DNA of 35,434 bases from an uncultured Muribaculaceae bacterium (GTDB taxonomy: Bacteria > Bacteroidota > Bacteroidia > Bacteroidales > Muribaculaceae). The notes beneath the pieces were generated by a model that saw only the letters and a program-made list of their open reading frames with translations, was not told the origin of the DNA and made no database searches. Each line of letters begins with the position of its first letter. The stretch's first letter is position 1. Position numbers and translations under genes: made by a program. This document shows positions 8,839-16,614 of the stretch, one piece after another. The stretch is from positions 86,567 through 122,000 of the forward strand of contig CALUMJ010000003.1 of the NCBI GenBank assembly GCA_944321715.1, written 5' to 3'.

Positions 8839-11148
8839 ATGAAAAATAGTTTACAAAAAATGCTTACAGCGGCACTGTTGTGTTCGGCTGTGAATGTTGT
8901 GTACGGCGATGGCAGCAAGTTGTCGCCCTACACTAATATGTTTATTGAGCTGCAAAAGCGTGGCGAGATTGCAGCCGATGGTACTCTGAAGTCAATACCG
9001 ATGCCAGTTGGTGATGTTTCGACCAAGTCGGTCAAGGCATTGCCGCAAGCACGTCCGTTTACAAAAGTTGTCGATGTCAATGGCACGCAGATGGTCGAGG
9101 CATTCGTGATGCTTGCCGATGGTGCATCTACTGCCGACATCGAGGCTGCCGGTGCAGTTGTCGTTACCGACCTTGGCGACGTGGTTGTCGCCCAGCTGCC
9201 TGTTGATGCCATCGAGCAGATTAGCGAGCTTGAAAGCGTTGAGCGCATCGAGATTGCGCGACCGGTGCAGAAGTATAACGATGCGGCTCGTGAAGCTACG
9301 CACGTCGATATGGTTCATGCTGGCACTGGCTTGGCATCGCCGATGACTGGCGAGGGCGTTGTCGTGGGCGTTGTCGATACGGGGATTGACTTCAACCACA
9401 TTGCATTCAAGGACGATGAAGGAAACACGCGCATCGTGCGCGCCTATGTGGGCAAGCGTACCTACAGCGACCCTACCTCCATTGCGGCTCTCACCACCGA
9501 CAACGAGAATGATTTCCACGGCACTCACACATCGGGCACGGCTGGCGGCAGCGACGTCGGCAATGGGTTGCAAGGCATGGCACCGGGTGCCGACCTGTAT
9601 CTGTGCGGATTGGGCGATGAGATGTACACTACTTCCATTACCAGCCAAACGGCGTCGATTATCAATTATGCCCGTGAGCAGGGAAAGCCGGCAGTAATCA
9701 ACCTCAGCCTCGGTAGCAACACAGGCTCGCACGACGGCACGGGTGTGGCACAGCAACTGAGCGACATGACTGGCGAGGGTGCAATAATTGTCTCCGCCGC
9801 AGGCAACGAGGGCGATATTAACCTGTATGTTCACAAGGCATTTGAAAACGCCTCGACCGAGGAAGTGCAGTGCCAGACTATCATTGACGGCTCGCCATAC
9901 TACGATAGCGGATATTATTTAACGACCATCGACTGCTATACCTCGCAACCGGCGCAATTGCGACTCGCCGTGGTTGACACGCGGAACGACAATGCAGTGG
10001 TGTGCGAGAGCGAATTGTTTGACATTAGCGATTATAACTCTGAATATATCAGCAACCTGACATTTGATGGAACGTTTAGCAATTATTTCTCGGTAGGGTA
10101 TAGCTACTACAACACCATACAATCTATGCGCAATAGCAACGGCAAGTATGAAACTATCATAAACTTGTATATGACACCTGGGTCGTCAAATTTCACGCAA
10201 CGTTACTTGCTTGCCTTGAAGTTCTATGGTACACAGGGCGACGAGCTTTATATGTGGACCGATTCATACACCCAATTCACCGACAATGGCAATGCCGAGT
10301 TCACCGATGGCTCGTCGGCCGGCTCATACAGTGACATGTGTACTGGTGCAAACTTGATTTCGGTTGGCGCATATACCACCAAGCTGTCGTGGGACGCGTT
10401 ATTGGACAGTTCGGGACGTACACAGACGTTCTGGTATTGGAATAGAGAAACTGGCGAAGTTGATGGCACTGTGGGCACTATGGCATCGTTTTCGAGCTAT
10501 GGTACCGACCTTAACGGGGTGCAGCATCCCACAATTGTGGCACCGGGCTATGGCGTGGTGTCGGCCTACAACCGTTATAACTATCAAGTACCCCAATACG
10601 GATATACATATAGCAATGGGTGGTTTGTCAACGAAATTGAGAAGGACGGCGAAACTTACCGCTATTGCATCAGCCAAGGCACATCGATGGCTTGCCCGGT
10701 GGTGACAGGCATCATAGCCACATGGCTCGAATATGACCCGACGTTGACACCTGCCGACATCAAGGAGATTTTTGCTGCCACGGCACAGAAGCCCGAAGCA
10801 TTCGGCACTGTCATTCCCGAGCAATGGGGTCCCAATGGGTTGATTGATGCATACGCGGGGCTTGTATATCTTGGCAACACTGGCGTTAACGACGTGACCA
10901 AGAAGCAAGACATGGTGCTTGTAGGTCCTAATCCCACCGACGGGCAATTCAAGGTATATGCCCAAGGCGAGGAGAATGTGTCGCTGAGCATCTATAACAT
11001 GGGCGGCGCACAGGTGTTTGCACGTGACTACGCCACCGACAACGGCAGCATCGACGTTGACCTGCAAGGTGGCTTGGCAGCTGGCATATATGTGTTGCAA
11101 GTGCGTGGCGCGCATTGCAACTACAGCGGCAAGCTCATTGTAAAGTAA
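8839..11148 (+). CDS. secreted S8 subtilisin-like protease with type IX secretion sorting domain
   Basis: The open frame begins at 8773, but the promoter lies at 8778-8808, so the ATG at 8839 (or 8827) is the real start; it opens a good signal peptide (MKNSLQKMLTAALLCSAVNV). The 769-residue product has a propeptide-like region (about 25-165), then the subtilase catalytic triad: Asp180 in VVDTGID, His227 in DFHGTH, Ser616 in GTSMACP. About 240 residues inserted between the AAGNEG motif and the Ser region form an extra domain. The last ~80 residues (GPNPTDGQF, LSIYNMGG, GLAAGIYVLQV, KLIVK) are a type A sorting domain for the type IX secretion system, so the enzyme should reach the cell surface or medium. 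A terminator follows at 11169. Confidence 0.92.
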   Translation: MKNSLQKMLTAALLCSAVNVVYGDGSKLSPYTNMFIELQKRGEIAADGTLKSIPMPVGDVSTKSVKALPQARPFTKVVDVNGTQMVEAFVMLADGASTADIEAAGAVVVTDLGDVVVAQLPVDAIEQISELESVERIEIARPVQKYNDAAREATHVDMVHAGTGLASPMTGEGVVVGVVDTGIDFNHIAFKDDEGNTRIVRAYVGKRTYSDPTSIAALTTDNENDFHGTHTSGTAGGSDVGNGLQGMAPGADLYLCGLGDEMYTTSITSQTASIINYAREQGKPAVINLSLGSNTGSHDGTGVAQQLSDMTGEGAIIVSAAGNEGDINLYVHKAFENASTEEVQCQTIIDGSPYYDSGYYLTTIDCYTSQPAQLRLAVVDTRNDNAVVCESELFDISDYNSEYISNLTFDGTFSNYFSVGYSYYNTIQSMRNSNGKYETIINLYMTPGSSNFTQRYLLALKFYGTQGDELYMWTDSYTQFTDNGNAEFTDGSSAGSYSDMCTGANLISVGAYTTKLSWDALLDSSGRTQTFWYWNRETGEVDGTVGTMASFSSYGTDLNGVQHPTIVAPGYGVVSAYNRYNYQVPQYGYTYSNGWFVNEIEKDGETYRYCISQGTSMACPVVTGIIATWLEYDPTLTPADIKEIFAATAQKPEAFGTVIPEQWGPNGLIDAYAGLVYLGNTGVNDVTKKQDMVLVGPNPTDGQFKVYAQGEENVSLSIYNMGGAQVFARDYATDNGSIDVDLQGGLAAGIYVLQVRGAHCNYSGKLIVK

Positions 11149-11168
11149 GCAATCCTGATATGACATCA

Positions 11169-11206
11169 AGCGGGCATTGGCTGTTGCGGTCGATGTCCGC
11201 TTTTTT
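11169..11206 (+). terminator. Rho-independent terminator after S8 protease
   Basis: AGCGGGCAT and ATGTCCGCT form a 9-bp stem with one G-T pair, followed directly by six T residues; it lies 20 bp after the protease stop codon. Confidence 0.8.
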
Positions 11207-11370
11207 GTGGCAGTTTGTACAAGTTCGGCACTTTGGTACAAAATTAGGCACAAATAATCCTTTCCGAAGCCGCAGAAAGTTCCGACATTTGCAACGACGA
11301 TAACACACACAAATAGTAACACACGTAATTTGGTTGATAATACTTTTCTATACAGATTCTATTACAGAGG

Positions 11371-11399
11371 AGTCCTATTCGTGAGAACGGGACTTTTTT
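11371..11399 (+). terminator. second terminator-like hairpin with T-run
   Basis: AGTCC (11371-11375) pairs with GGACT (11390-11394), with extra pairs inside, and a run of T follows. It is about 170 bp past the first terminator, so it could end read-through or a short unrecognised transcript beginning in 11210-11360. No promoter matching TTTG/TAnnTTTG was found there. Confidence 0.45.
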
Positions 11400-11409
11400 A
11401 TGCTCTCAC

Positions 11410-11435
11410 GTAGCGATGCGATTCATCGCGTCTAC
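11410..11435. repeat. REP-like palindrome, family C
   Basis: A 26-bp imperfect palindrome beginning GTAG and ending CTAC, with GCGATG and CATCGC as inner arms. It is the third sequence family in the window with a GTAG leader at a palindrome edge; here the tetranucleotide is present on both sides, so its direction cannot be set. Confidence 0.65.
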
Positions 11436-11578
11436 CACAGGAACATTGATATATTTGATGTAATGGTTGATTATGCGTATATTATGTAGTAAAATAGTCC
11501 GAGGAACTTTTCGCTTGATTTTTCGTTTGCCGTTGTGCCATGGATAGCTTACGAATTGTAATGGATAAATGCACCTTG

Positions 11579-12373
11579 CAAGGGCGGCGAAGCCGTCCAA
11601 CTTTCATATAACCGGCGGTGACAAGCCCTCGAAGAGGGCGCAGGAACCGTCGGGAAAGACATCTATATAGAACGGGCCTCAAGGAGGTCCAACGATACAC
11701 TGCCGCAGACGGGAATTTCTCAAATAAAAGTATTCCGCCAAGCATATAGTTCCACAGATTTTTTCTAAATTTACGGCACAAACATATAGCACGATGAGCT
11801 ACTCCAAAGTCCTGTACCACATAGTATTCCGCACAAAGCATAGCCTCCCCGCAATTTGCGAGGAACACGAACAGGCATTGTACGCCTACATTTGGGGGTT
11901 CTTTAAGAACCGTTCTTGCCATCTATACAGGATTGGAGGAATGCCCGACCATTTGCATATTCTTGTGCAGGTGCCAATCACAGAATATATTCCCGACCTT
12001 ATTCGTGACATGAAAACCGCTGCACACCGTTTTGTCGCCGATAACCGCGATAAGTTCCCATTATTCAACGGTTGGGGAAAATCTTATTGCGCTTTGTCGG
12101 TGTCGTATGGCAACAAAGGTCACATAATCAATTATATAAAGAGCCAGAAAGAACACCACCGTAAAGTGTCATTGGTGGACGAATTGGAAAGCATCTTCCA
12201 AGAGCATGATGTGCCGTATGACACAAACTACCTGCTCAAAGACTGATAAAATGGCACGTTGGACCTCCTTGAGGCCCATTCTATATTGATGCCTTTACCG
12301 ACGGTTCCTGCGCCCTCTTCGAGGGGCTTGTCACCGCCGGTTATATGAAAGTTGGACGGCTTCGCCGCCCTTG
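11579..12373 (+). mobile_element. IS200-like Y1 transposase unit enclosed by 117-bp inverted repeats
   Basis: Left arm 11579-11694 and right arm 12257-12373 are inverted copies with about four mismatches and one 1-base gap. Each arm contains three tight hairpins with 3-base loops; in the left arm these are 11582-11598 (GGGCGGC, GAA, GCCGTCC), 11625-11639 (GCCCTC, GAA, GAGGGC) and 11674-11690 (GGGCCTC, AAG, GAGGTCC). Only a Y1 transposase lies between the arms. Typical IS200/IS605 elements have small subterminal hairpins and no long inverted repeats, so this arrangement is closer to a transposase flanked by a REP cluster. The exact element ends are unknown. Confidence 0.8.
11794..12246 (+). 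CDS. IS200-like Y1 (HUH) transposase
   Basis: A 150-residue single-domain HUH nuclease of the Y1 transposase family. The metal-binding His-x-His is His53-His55 in PDHLHILV, and the single catalytic tyrosine is Tyr114 in HIINYIKSQKEHH. The length is right for a complete TnpA. Such enzymes cut and rejoin single-stranded DNA at hairpin-marked sites; REP-associated relatives act on REP elements. There is no TnpB nuclease beside it. The gene appears intact and lies inside 117-bp inverted repeats; the right arm begins 11 bp past the stop codon and the left arm ends 99 bp before the ATG. Whether it is a true IS transposase or a REP-associated one cannot be settled from the protein alone. Confidence 0.9.
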   Translation: MSYSKVLYHIVFRTKHSLPAICEEHEQALYAYIWGFFKNRSCHLYRIGGMPDHLHILVQVPITEYIPDLIRDMKTAAHRFVADNRDKFPLFNGWGKSYCALSVSYGNKGHIINYIKSQKEHHRKVSLVDELESIFQEHDVPYDTNYLLKD

Positions 12374-12483
12374 AGTGGATAAATCGCATTTCTACAAAAA
12401 TCACAAAATCCTAAATTACGGCACACCACACAACCGCCCACCGTGACCGCCCCGTGTTTTTATGTTATTGAACATATACTGTG

Positions 12484-12515
12484 CTTGCGATTATGCTGCA
12501 AAAACATTATGTTTG
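12484..12515 (+). promoter_or_regulatory. probable promoter of the LemA operon
   Basis: CTTG (12484-12487), 20 bases, TATGTTTG (12508-12515). The -7 box is perfect and the -33 box has one mismatch. Transcription would start near 12522, leaving a ~140-base AT-rich leader before lemA. The rest of 12374-12480 shows no gene or clear repeat. Confidence 0.6.
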
Positions 12516-12663
12516 CAGTGCATAATAAAATTTATTAATTAATATAAATAAATGGAAATGAGAGATATGGCGGTATATATATGGGTGCAAAACGAAGTGT
12601 GACATGGAGGCTTGTAGGCATGATATTTGTTGCCTTTAACGATTAAAAATAAATTGAATTGAT

Positions 12664-13257
12664 ATGAAAAAAGGATGCTTAATTGCTGCAGTTGCAGTTG
12701 TTGTAGTCGTAGTTCTTGTGGGCGTGTGGGTCGCAGGGCTGCGTAACGGGTTTGTTACCCAAGAAGAGGAAGTAGCTAGCGCATGGTCGCAAGTTGAAAA
12801 TGTGTATCAACGTCGTGCCGACCTGATTCCCAACCTTGTGGCTACCGTTAAGGGGTATGCCGAGCATGAGCAGGAAACCCTTGAGGGCGTGGTGAATGCG
12901 CGCGCACGTGCCACCCAAATCACGGTTGACCCCGACAAGATTGATGCCGAAAACCTACGCAAGTTTCAAGAAGCGCAAGGTGAGCTGGGAGCTGCTCTTG
13001 GCCGATTGCTTGCCGTGAGCGAAAATTATCCCGACTTGAAAGCCAACGAGCAATTCTTGCAGTTGCAAGCCCAACTCGAAGGCACTGAAAACCGCATTGC
13101 AGTGGAGCGCAAGAAGTTTAACGAAACGGTGCGAGCTTATAATGTGTCGGTGCGCAAGTTTCCAGGCAACATTGCTGCGATGATTTTCGGATTTGAAACC
13201 AAGCCATATTTCGAGGCTGCCGACGGTGCGGAACAAGCTCCAAAGGTGGAGTTTTAA
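12664..13257 (+). CDS. lemA: LemA family protein
   Basis: A 197-residue membrane protein: a transmembrane segment at residues 5-27, then a long helical domain facing outward. The sequence (QEEEVASAWSQVENVYQRRADLIPNLV, VVNARARAT, LLAVSENYPDLKANEQF, ENRIAVERKKFNETVRAYN, FPGNIAAMIFGF) matches LemA from end to end. LemA proteins are widespread, have a four-helix bundle and no settled biochemical role, and are regularly encoded beside TPM-domain proteins, as here (next gene 12 bp downstream). It is the first gene of a three-gene operon. Confidence 0.93.
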   Translation: MKKGCLIAAVAVVVVVVLVGVWVAGLRNGFVTQEEEVASAWSQVENVYQRRADLIPNLVATVKGYAEHEQETLEGVVNARARATQITVDPDKIDAENLRKFQEAQGELGAALGRLLAVSENYPDLKANEQFLQLQAQLEGTENRIAVERKKFNETVRAYNVSVRKFPGNIAAMIFGFETKPYFEAADGAEQAPKVEF

Positions 13258-13269
13258 CGGTACGAGGCA

Positions 13270-13710
13270 ATGGCTTTGAATGATTTTATCCCCGAGGAGG
13301 GGCAGACCAAGGTGGTGTCGGCGATAGTTGCCGCCGAAAAGCGCACTTCGGGCGAGATACGTGTACACGTCGAGCCGCGATGCAAAGCCGGCGACCCATA
13401 CGAACGTGCCGTGCAGGTGTTCAATGAGCTGAAAATGTATGAAACGCGACAGCGTAACGCCGTGTTGGTGTATGTGGCATACGATTCGCATGTGTTTGCC
13501 ATTATCGGCGACAGCGGCATCAACGAGCGCGTCGGTGCCGGTTTCTGGAACAAGGAGAAGGATACACTTGCCGCCTATTTGCGGCAAGGCGACCCGGTGG
13601 GCGGATTGTGCGAGGTAATCGGGCAGATTGGCGAAAGCTTGTCGTCATATTTCCCGTGGCAAAAAGATGACATAAACGAACAAAGCGATGAAATTTCATA
13701 TACCGAATAG
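13270..13710 (+). CDS. TPM domain protein, no signal peptide
   Basis: A 146-residue protein made almost entirely of one TPM (DUF477/Psb32-like) domain: SAIVAAEKRTSGEIRVHVEP, then RNAVLVYVAYDSHVFAIIGDSGIN and GDPVGGLCEVIGQIGESLS. It lacks a signal peptide and transmembrane segment, so it should stay in the cytoplasm or act at the inner face of the membrane. Some TPM domains have phosphatase activity; most have no known role. It lies 12 bp after lemA, and its last 23 bases overlap the start of a second, exported TPM protein. The LemA/TPM/TPM trio is a known gene cluster in Bacteroidota. Confidence 0.87.
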   Translation: MALNDFIPEEGQTKVVSAIVAAEKRTSGEIRVHVEPRCKAGDPYERAVQVFNELKMYETRQRNAVLVYVAYDSHVFAIIGDSGINERVGAGFWNKEKDTLAAYLRQGDPVGGLCEVIGQIGESLSSYFPWQKDDINEQSDEISYTE

Positions 13711-14512
13711 AATTGCGGCGGTGCTGTCGGCAATGTTGCTCGTCGCAGTGGCCACGATGGCGCAAGTGCCGCCACGCCCCGACCCTCCGCGGCTTGTCAA
13801 CGACCTTGCCGGAATATTGACACCGCAGCAAGAGCAGTGGCTTGAAGACTCGCTTGCGAGGTTTGACCGCCGCACGAGCAATCAGGTAGCCGTTGTCATT
13901 CTTGCCGACCTCGGTGACATGGACCCGGCCGAGATGGCATACGAAATAGGCGAGCAGTGGCAAGTGGGCACGAGCGAGGACAACAATGGCGTTGTGATAC
14001 TCGTGAAGCCCAAGACGACCAGCTCGCGCGGACAGGCGTTCATTGCCACAGGCTATGGGCTTGAAGGTGCGTTGCCCGATGCCACGTGCAAGATGATTGT
14101 CGAGCGCGAGATGATACCACATTTCAAGCAGAACGATTACTTTGGCGGCATCGTGGCGGCCGTGGGAGTAGTGTGCCCGATTGCCGCGGGGGAATATAGC
14201 AAGGAACGCTATGAGGAAGATGGCGGCGGTGCCGTGGCTGGCCTGTTGGCACTCGGAGCTGCATTGTTTATGTTTTTCATTATTGTCGTTGTCATGCGCA
14301 AGTCGGGTGGCAATAACGGCAACCGCAGTGATGGCTTGGGAGGCACAGGCACGTTTGGCCCCGGCGGCATATTCCTTGGCGGATTGCCATTCGGGCATAT
14401 AGGTGGCTCTGGCAGGAGTGGCGGCTTCGACAGCGGAGGTTTCGGCGGCGGGGGCTTTGGTGGCTTCGGCGGCGGTAGCTTCGGCGGCGGCGGTGCCGGC
14501 GGCTCGTGGTAG
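13688..14512 (+). CDS. TPM domain protein, YgcG-like, exported, Gly-rich tail
   Basis: A 274-residue protein with a signal peptide at residues 1-25 (cleavage before QVPPRP, giving Gln at +1). The TPM domain spans about residues 35-170 (VNDLAGILTPQQEQWLEDSLARF, NQVAVVILADLGD, NNGVVILVKPK, FIATGYGLEGALPDA). A transmembrane helix follows (about 183-202), then a Gly/Ser/Phe-rich tail of about 70 residues built from GGF, GGS and GGG repeats and ending in GGSW, as in the YgcG family. It overlaps the preceding TPM gene by 23 bp and so is probably translationally coupled. The low-complexity tail may mediate surface or cell-wall association; that is inference. Confidence 0.9.
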   Translation: MKFHIPNRIAAVLSAMLLVAVATMAQVPPRPDPPRLVNDLAGILTPQQEQWLEDSLARFDRRTSNQVAVVILADLGDMDPAEMAYEIGEQWQVGTSEDNNGVVILVKPKTTSSRGQAFIATGYGLEGALPDATCKMIVEREMIPHFKQNDYFGGIVAAVGVVCPIAAGEYSKERYEEDGGGAVAGLLALGAALFMFFIIVVVMRKSGGNNGNRSDGLGGTGTFGPGGIFLGGLPFGHIGGSGRSGGFDSGGFGGGGFGGFGGGSFGGGGAGGSW

Positions 14513-14555
14513 CCACGTTGGCCGTGTTTTAAAATAGTAATTGCATACATTTATT

Positions 14556-14581
14556 GTAGAGCCGTCATATCATGGCGGCTC
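14556..14581 (+). repeat. REP-like hairpin, family B, copy 1
   Basis: GTAG, then AGCCGTCAT, loop ATC, ATGGCGGCT: a 9-bp stem with one G-T pair and a 3-base loop. It forms an inverted, BIME-like pair with copy 2 about 50 bp downstream. Besides these repeats and the promoter at 14794, the 14513-14889 gap holds nothing I can name. Confidence 0.85.
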
Positions 14582-14631
14582 GATTACCGCCCGATTGTAG
14601 CACAATATGCTGAAACTGTGGTAGTAACGAA

Positions 14632-14654
14632 CCGCCATGATATGACGGCTCTAC
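14632..14654 (-). repeat. REP-like hairpin, family B, copy 2
   Basis: Reverse-strand copy of family B with the same GTAG leader and 3-base loop; one base at the end of the stem differs from copy 1 (GGTT rather than GGCT). Confidence 0.85.
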
Positions 14655-14793
14655 AGCATATAAATGCAATTGTTATTGTGCCCCCTACAAGTGCGTCCAT
14701 GCTTTTTACAACCTAATAATAGTAATTGGTGTTATAAAGTTGTTTTGTTGTGCTATTTTTTTGTGGCAATTTTACATATATTCGACATTATTA

Positions 14794-14824
14794 TTTGCAT
14801 TTTGATAATTATTGTTTATCTTTG
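14794..14824 (+). promoter_or_regulatory. Bacteroidota promoter for the small sorting-domain protein
   Basis: TTTG (14794-14797), exactly 19 bases, TATCTTTG (14817-14824): a perfect match. The expected transcription start, near 14831, is about 60 bases before the ATG at 14890. Confidence 0.85.
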
Positions 14825-14889
14825 CTTTCCGATAGAGGGAAATAGATTCCTATATATGTAAAAATCAATTAATCTTCAATTTAGAAATC

Positions 14890-15372
14890 ATGAAACTAAG
14901 AAACAGACTGGTTTTGCTGCTTGCCACCATTTTTGTGGCAGGTTTCACGGCAAGAGCCGAACAAACCGAGCAGGAGTGGTATCTTGAAACCGACACCGAA
15001 GTGAGTATTCCCATGTCGGGTGTGGCTTTTTTGCTTGCTGCCGACGACGACACGCATTTTTCGGTAGTGACTGTCGATAACACCTCATACGATGGAATTA
15101 CACGTGCTACGTTTGCACAGCATTCCACTACTGGATTAGGACATGTGAGTGTATCTGACGAGATAGCAGTTTTCCCTACCATGGTAAATTCTACGCTTAA
15201 TATATCGGGCTGCAAGAGTGGTGCCGCAGTGCAAGTGGTGTCGCTCGCGGGGCAGACGGTGATTTCGGCTACTGTCGATGGCAGCGATGCGGCAATCGAT
15301 GTTAGCAATTTGGCACCGGGTTGTTATCTTCTCAAGGTTGGCAAGCAAGCGGTTAAATTCATAAAACGTTAA
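14890..15372 (+). CDS. small exported protein with a type IX sorting-domain-like tail
   Basis: A 160-residue protein with a signal peptide (residues 1-23, ending TARAEQ). Residues 25-90 match nothing I recognise. The C-terminal ~75 residues resemble the type A sorting domain of the type IX secretion system: VFPTMVNSTLNISG, AAVQVVSLAGQTV, IDVSNLAPGCYLLKVG, VKFIKR. The cargo part is therefore very small. It has its own strong promoter, and a second exported protein starts 21 bp downstream, so the two are co-transcribed. It may be a surface protein or an accessory to its neighbour; no function can be assigned. Confidence 0.75.
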   Translation: MKLRNRLVLLLATIFVAGFTARAEQTEQEWYLETDTEVSIPMSGVAFLLAADDDTHFSVVTVDNTSYDGITRATFAQHSTTGLGHVSVSDEIAVFPTMVNSTLNISGCKSGAAVQVVSLAGQTVISATVDGSDAAIDVSNLAPGCYLLKVGKQAVKFIKR

Positions 15373-15393
15373 ACCATTCACTTTTGTATCGAA

Positions 15394-16428
15394 ATGAAAA
15401 AGATTATACTTCTCATATCGGCCATGCTGATGACTGGAACAGCGGCGATGGCGCAGTTTGTAATTGAAAGAACCGATGGTACTTCGCAAGAAGTTGAAGG
15501 CAATGTGACGTTTTCGCAAGATGAATCGACAGGCGACTATGCAATAGGCGACACTTATCAGGCCGAAAACAGCATAGCCGGTGTGGCTTCAATCACTCGT
15601 AAGGCCAAGACACCCGAACCGTCGGTACCGCCAAAAATCGGTGACTATTATTATTCCGACGGCACATGGAGCGATGGCGGATTAATCAGCATAGATGCCG
15701 ATGGGCTTAATCCTGTGTGGGCCGAAGAGAAGCCCGCCCCAATCGAGGGGAAGACGGTAATAGGGATTGTGTTCCAAACCGACCAGTCGCGAATGGCCCA
15801 GACCGATATTGACGCAGGTTATACGCATGGCTATGTCATGGCCGTCAAGTTTGCCCACGGTCCCGATAAGATGACAACATGGTACACCACCGACTATAGT
15901 TTTGATTGCCTTGACACTGCAAAGTTGGCATCGACGTGGTATTCCAATGTAAATGGACGCCAAGAAACTCAAACGGTGCTTGACGAATACCAAGACGATT
16001 TGTCGATGTGTCCGGCATTTGACTGGATGGTAAATGATTTTATTGCGGCTCCCGAGTCGTCAAGCGGCTGGTTCTTGCCAAGTACCGGACAAGCATGGGA
16101 TATGATGGCAAACTTGTGTGGCGGCGAAGTTGCCGAATATATGAAAGAGTGGCAGACATACGGCTACGATGCCACATGGTATTGCTCTGAATATGTAAGT
16201 TACGACGTAATTGCCACCATCAACTCAACGATGGAAAAAATACCGGATGCCGACAAGGAGCTATTCACGACCGATGGCGAACGTTACACTTATGGAGGTA
16301 TATTGACTTCGACACCATACGACTCCGAGAGCGTGAATATTTTCAACATCGGTACCGACGGCCTCATAGAGTGCATGTGCAACTGGTATGACGGCGATGA
16401 ATATTGCCGCCCAATCCTTGCATTCTGA
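15394..16428 (+). CDS. exported protein with DUF1566/C-type-lectin-like C-terminal region
   Basis: A 344-residue protein with a signal peptide at residues 1-20 (MAQ, Gln at +1). The start FVIERTDGTSQEVEGNVTFS is typical of small exported Bacteroidales proteins. After a Pro-rich linker (TPEPSVPP, about 74-81), the domain from GDYYYSDGTWSDGG through PIEGKTVIGIVFQTD, AFDWMVNDF and SGWFLPSTGQAWDMM to the end CRPILAF resembles DUF1566/Lcl-like lectin-fold domains, which share the GWxLPS and final xxRPxxxF motifs. Such domains are common in surface and fimbria-associated proteins of Bacteroidota. Function is not predictable. A large perfect hairpin lies just downstream (16451-16495). Confidence 0.72.
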   Translation: MKKIILLISAMLMTGTAAMAQFVIERTDGTSQEVEGNVTFSQDESTGDYAIGDTYQAENSIAGVASITRKAKTPEPSVPPKIGDYYYSDGTWSDGGLISIDADGLNPVWAEEKPAPIEGKTVIGIVFQTDQSRMAQTDIDAGYTHGYVMAVKFAHGPDKMTTWYTTDYSFDCLDTAKLASTWYSNVNGRQETQTVLDEYQDDLSMCPAFDWMVNDFIAAPESSSGWFLPSTGQAWDMMANLCGGEVAEYMKEWQTYGYDATWYCSEYVSYDVIATINSTMEKIPDADKELFTTDGERYTYGGILTSTPYDSESVNIFNIGTDGLIECMCNWYDGDEYCRPILAF

Positions 16429-16450
16429 AGGGTGTGCAAATACAATTAAT

Positions 16451-16495
16451 GGGGGTGTATCAAAATAGCAACCTTGTATATTTTGATACACCCCC
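16451..16495. repeat. 17-bp perfect stem-loop, GTGTATCAAAAT module
   Basis: GGGGGTGTATCAAAATA (16451-16467) and its exact complement (16479-16495) flank an 11-base loop. The same GGGTGTATCAAAAT arms occur at 5708-5721 and 5869-5882, where they enclose REP hairpins. It may act as a transcript end between convergent genes, but there is no T-run after it. Confidence 0.8.
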
Positions 16496-16540
16496 GACTG
16501 TACGATTACAACCCATTGCGGTCGCTATCAGGCTGTCATC

Positions 16541-16566
16541 GAGCCGCCATGATATGACGGCTCTAC
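16541..16566 (-). repeat. REP-like hairpin, family B, copy 3
   Basis: Reverse-strand copy identical to copy 1 over the GTAG leader, both stem arms and the 3-base loop, 2 kb away from the first pair. Confidence 0.85.
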
Positions 16567-16614
16567 ATTAAATGTGTGTGTGATTGTGATGTTGGTACTT
16601 CTTGACGGGTGGGA

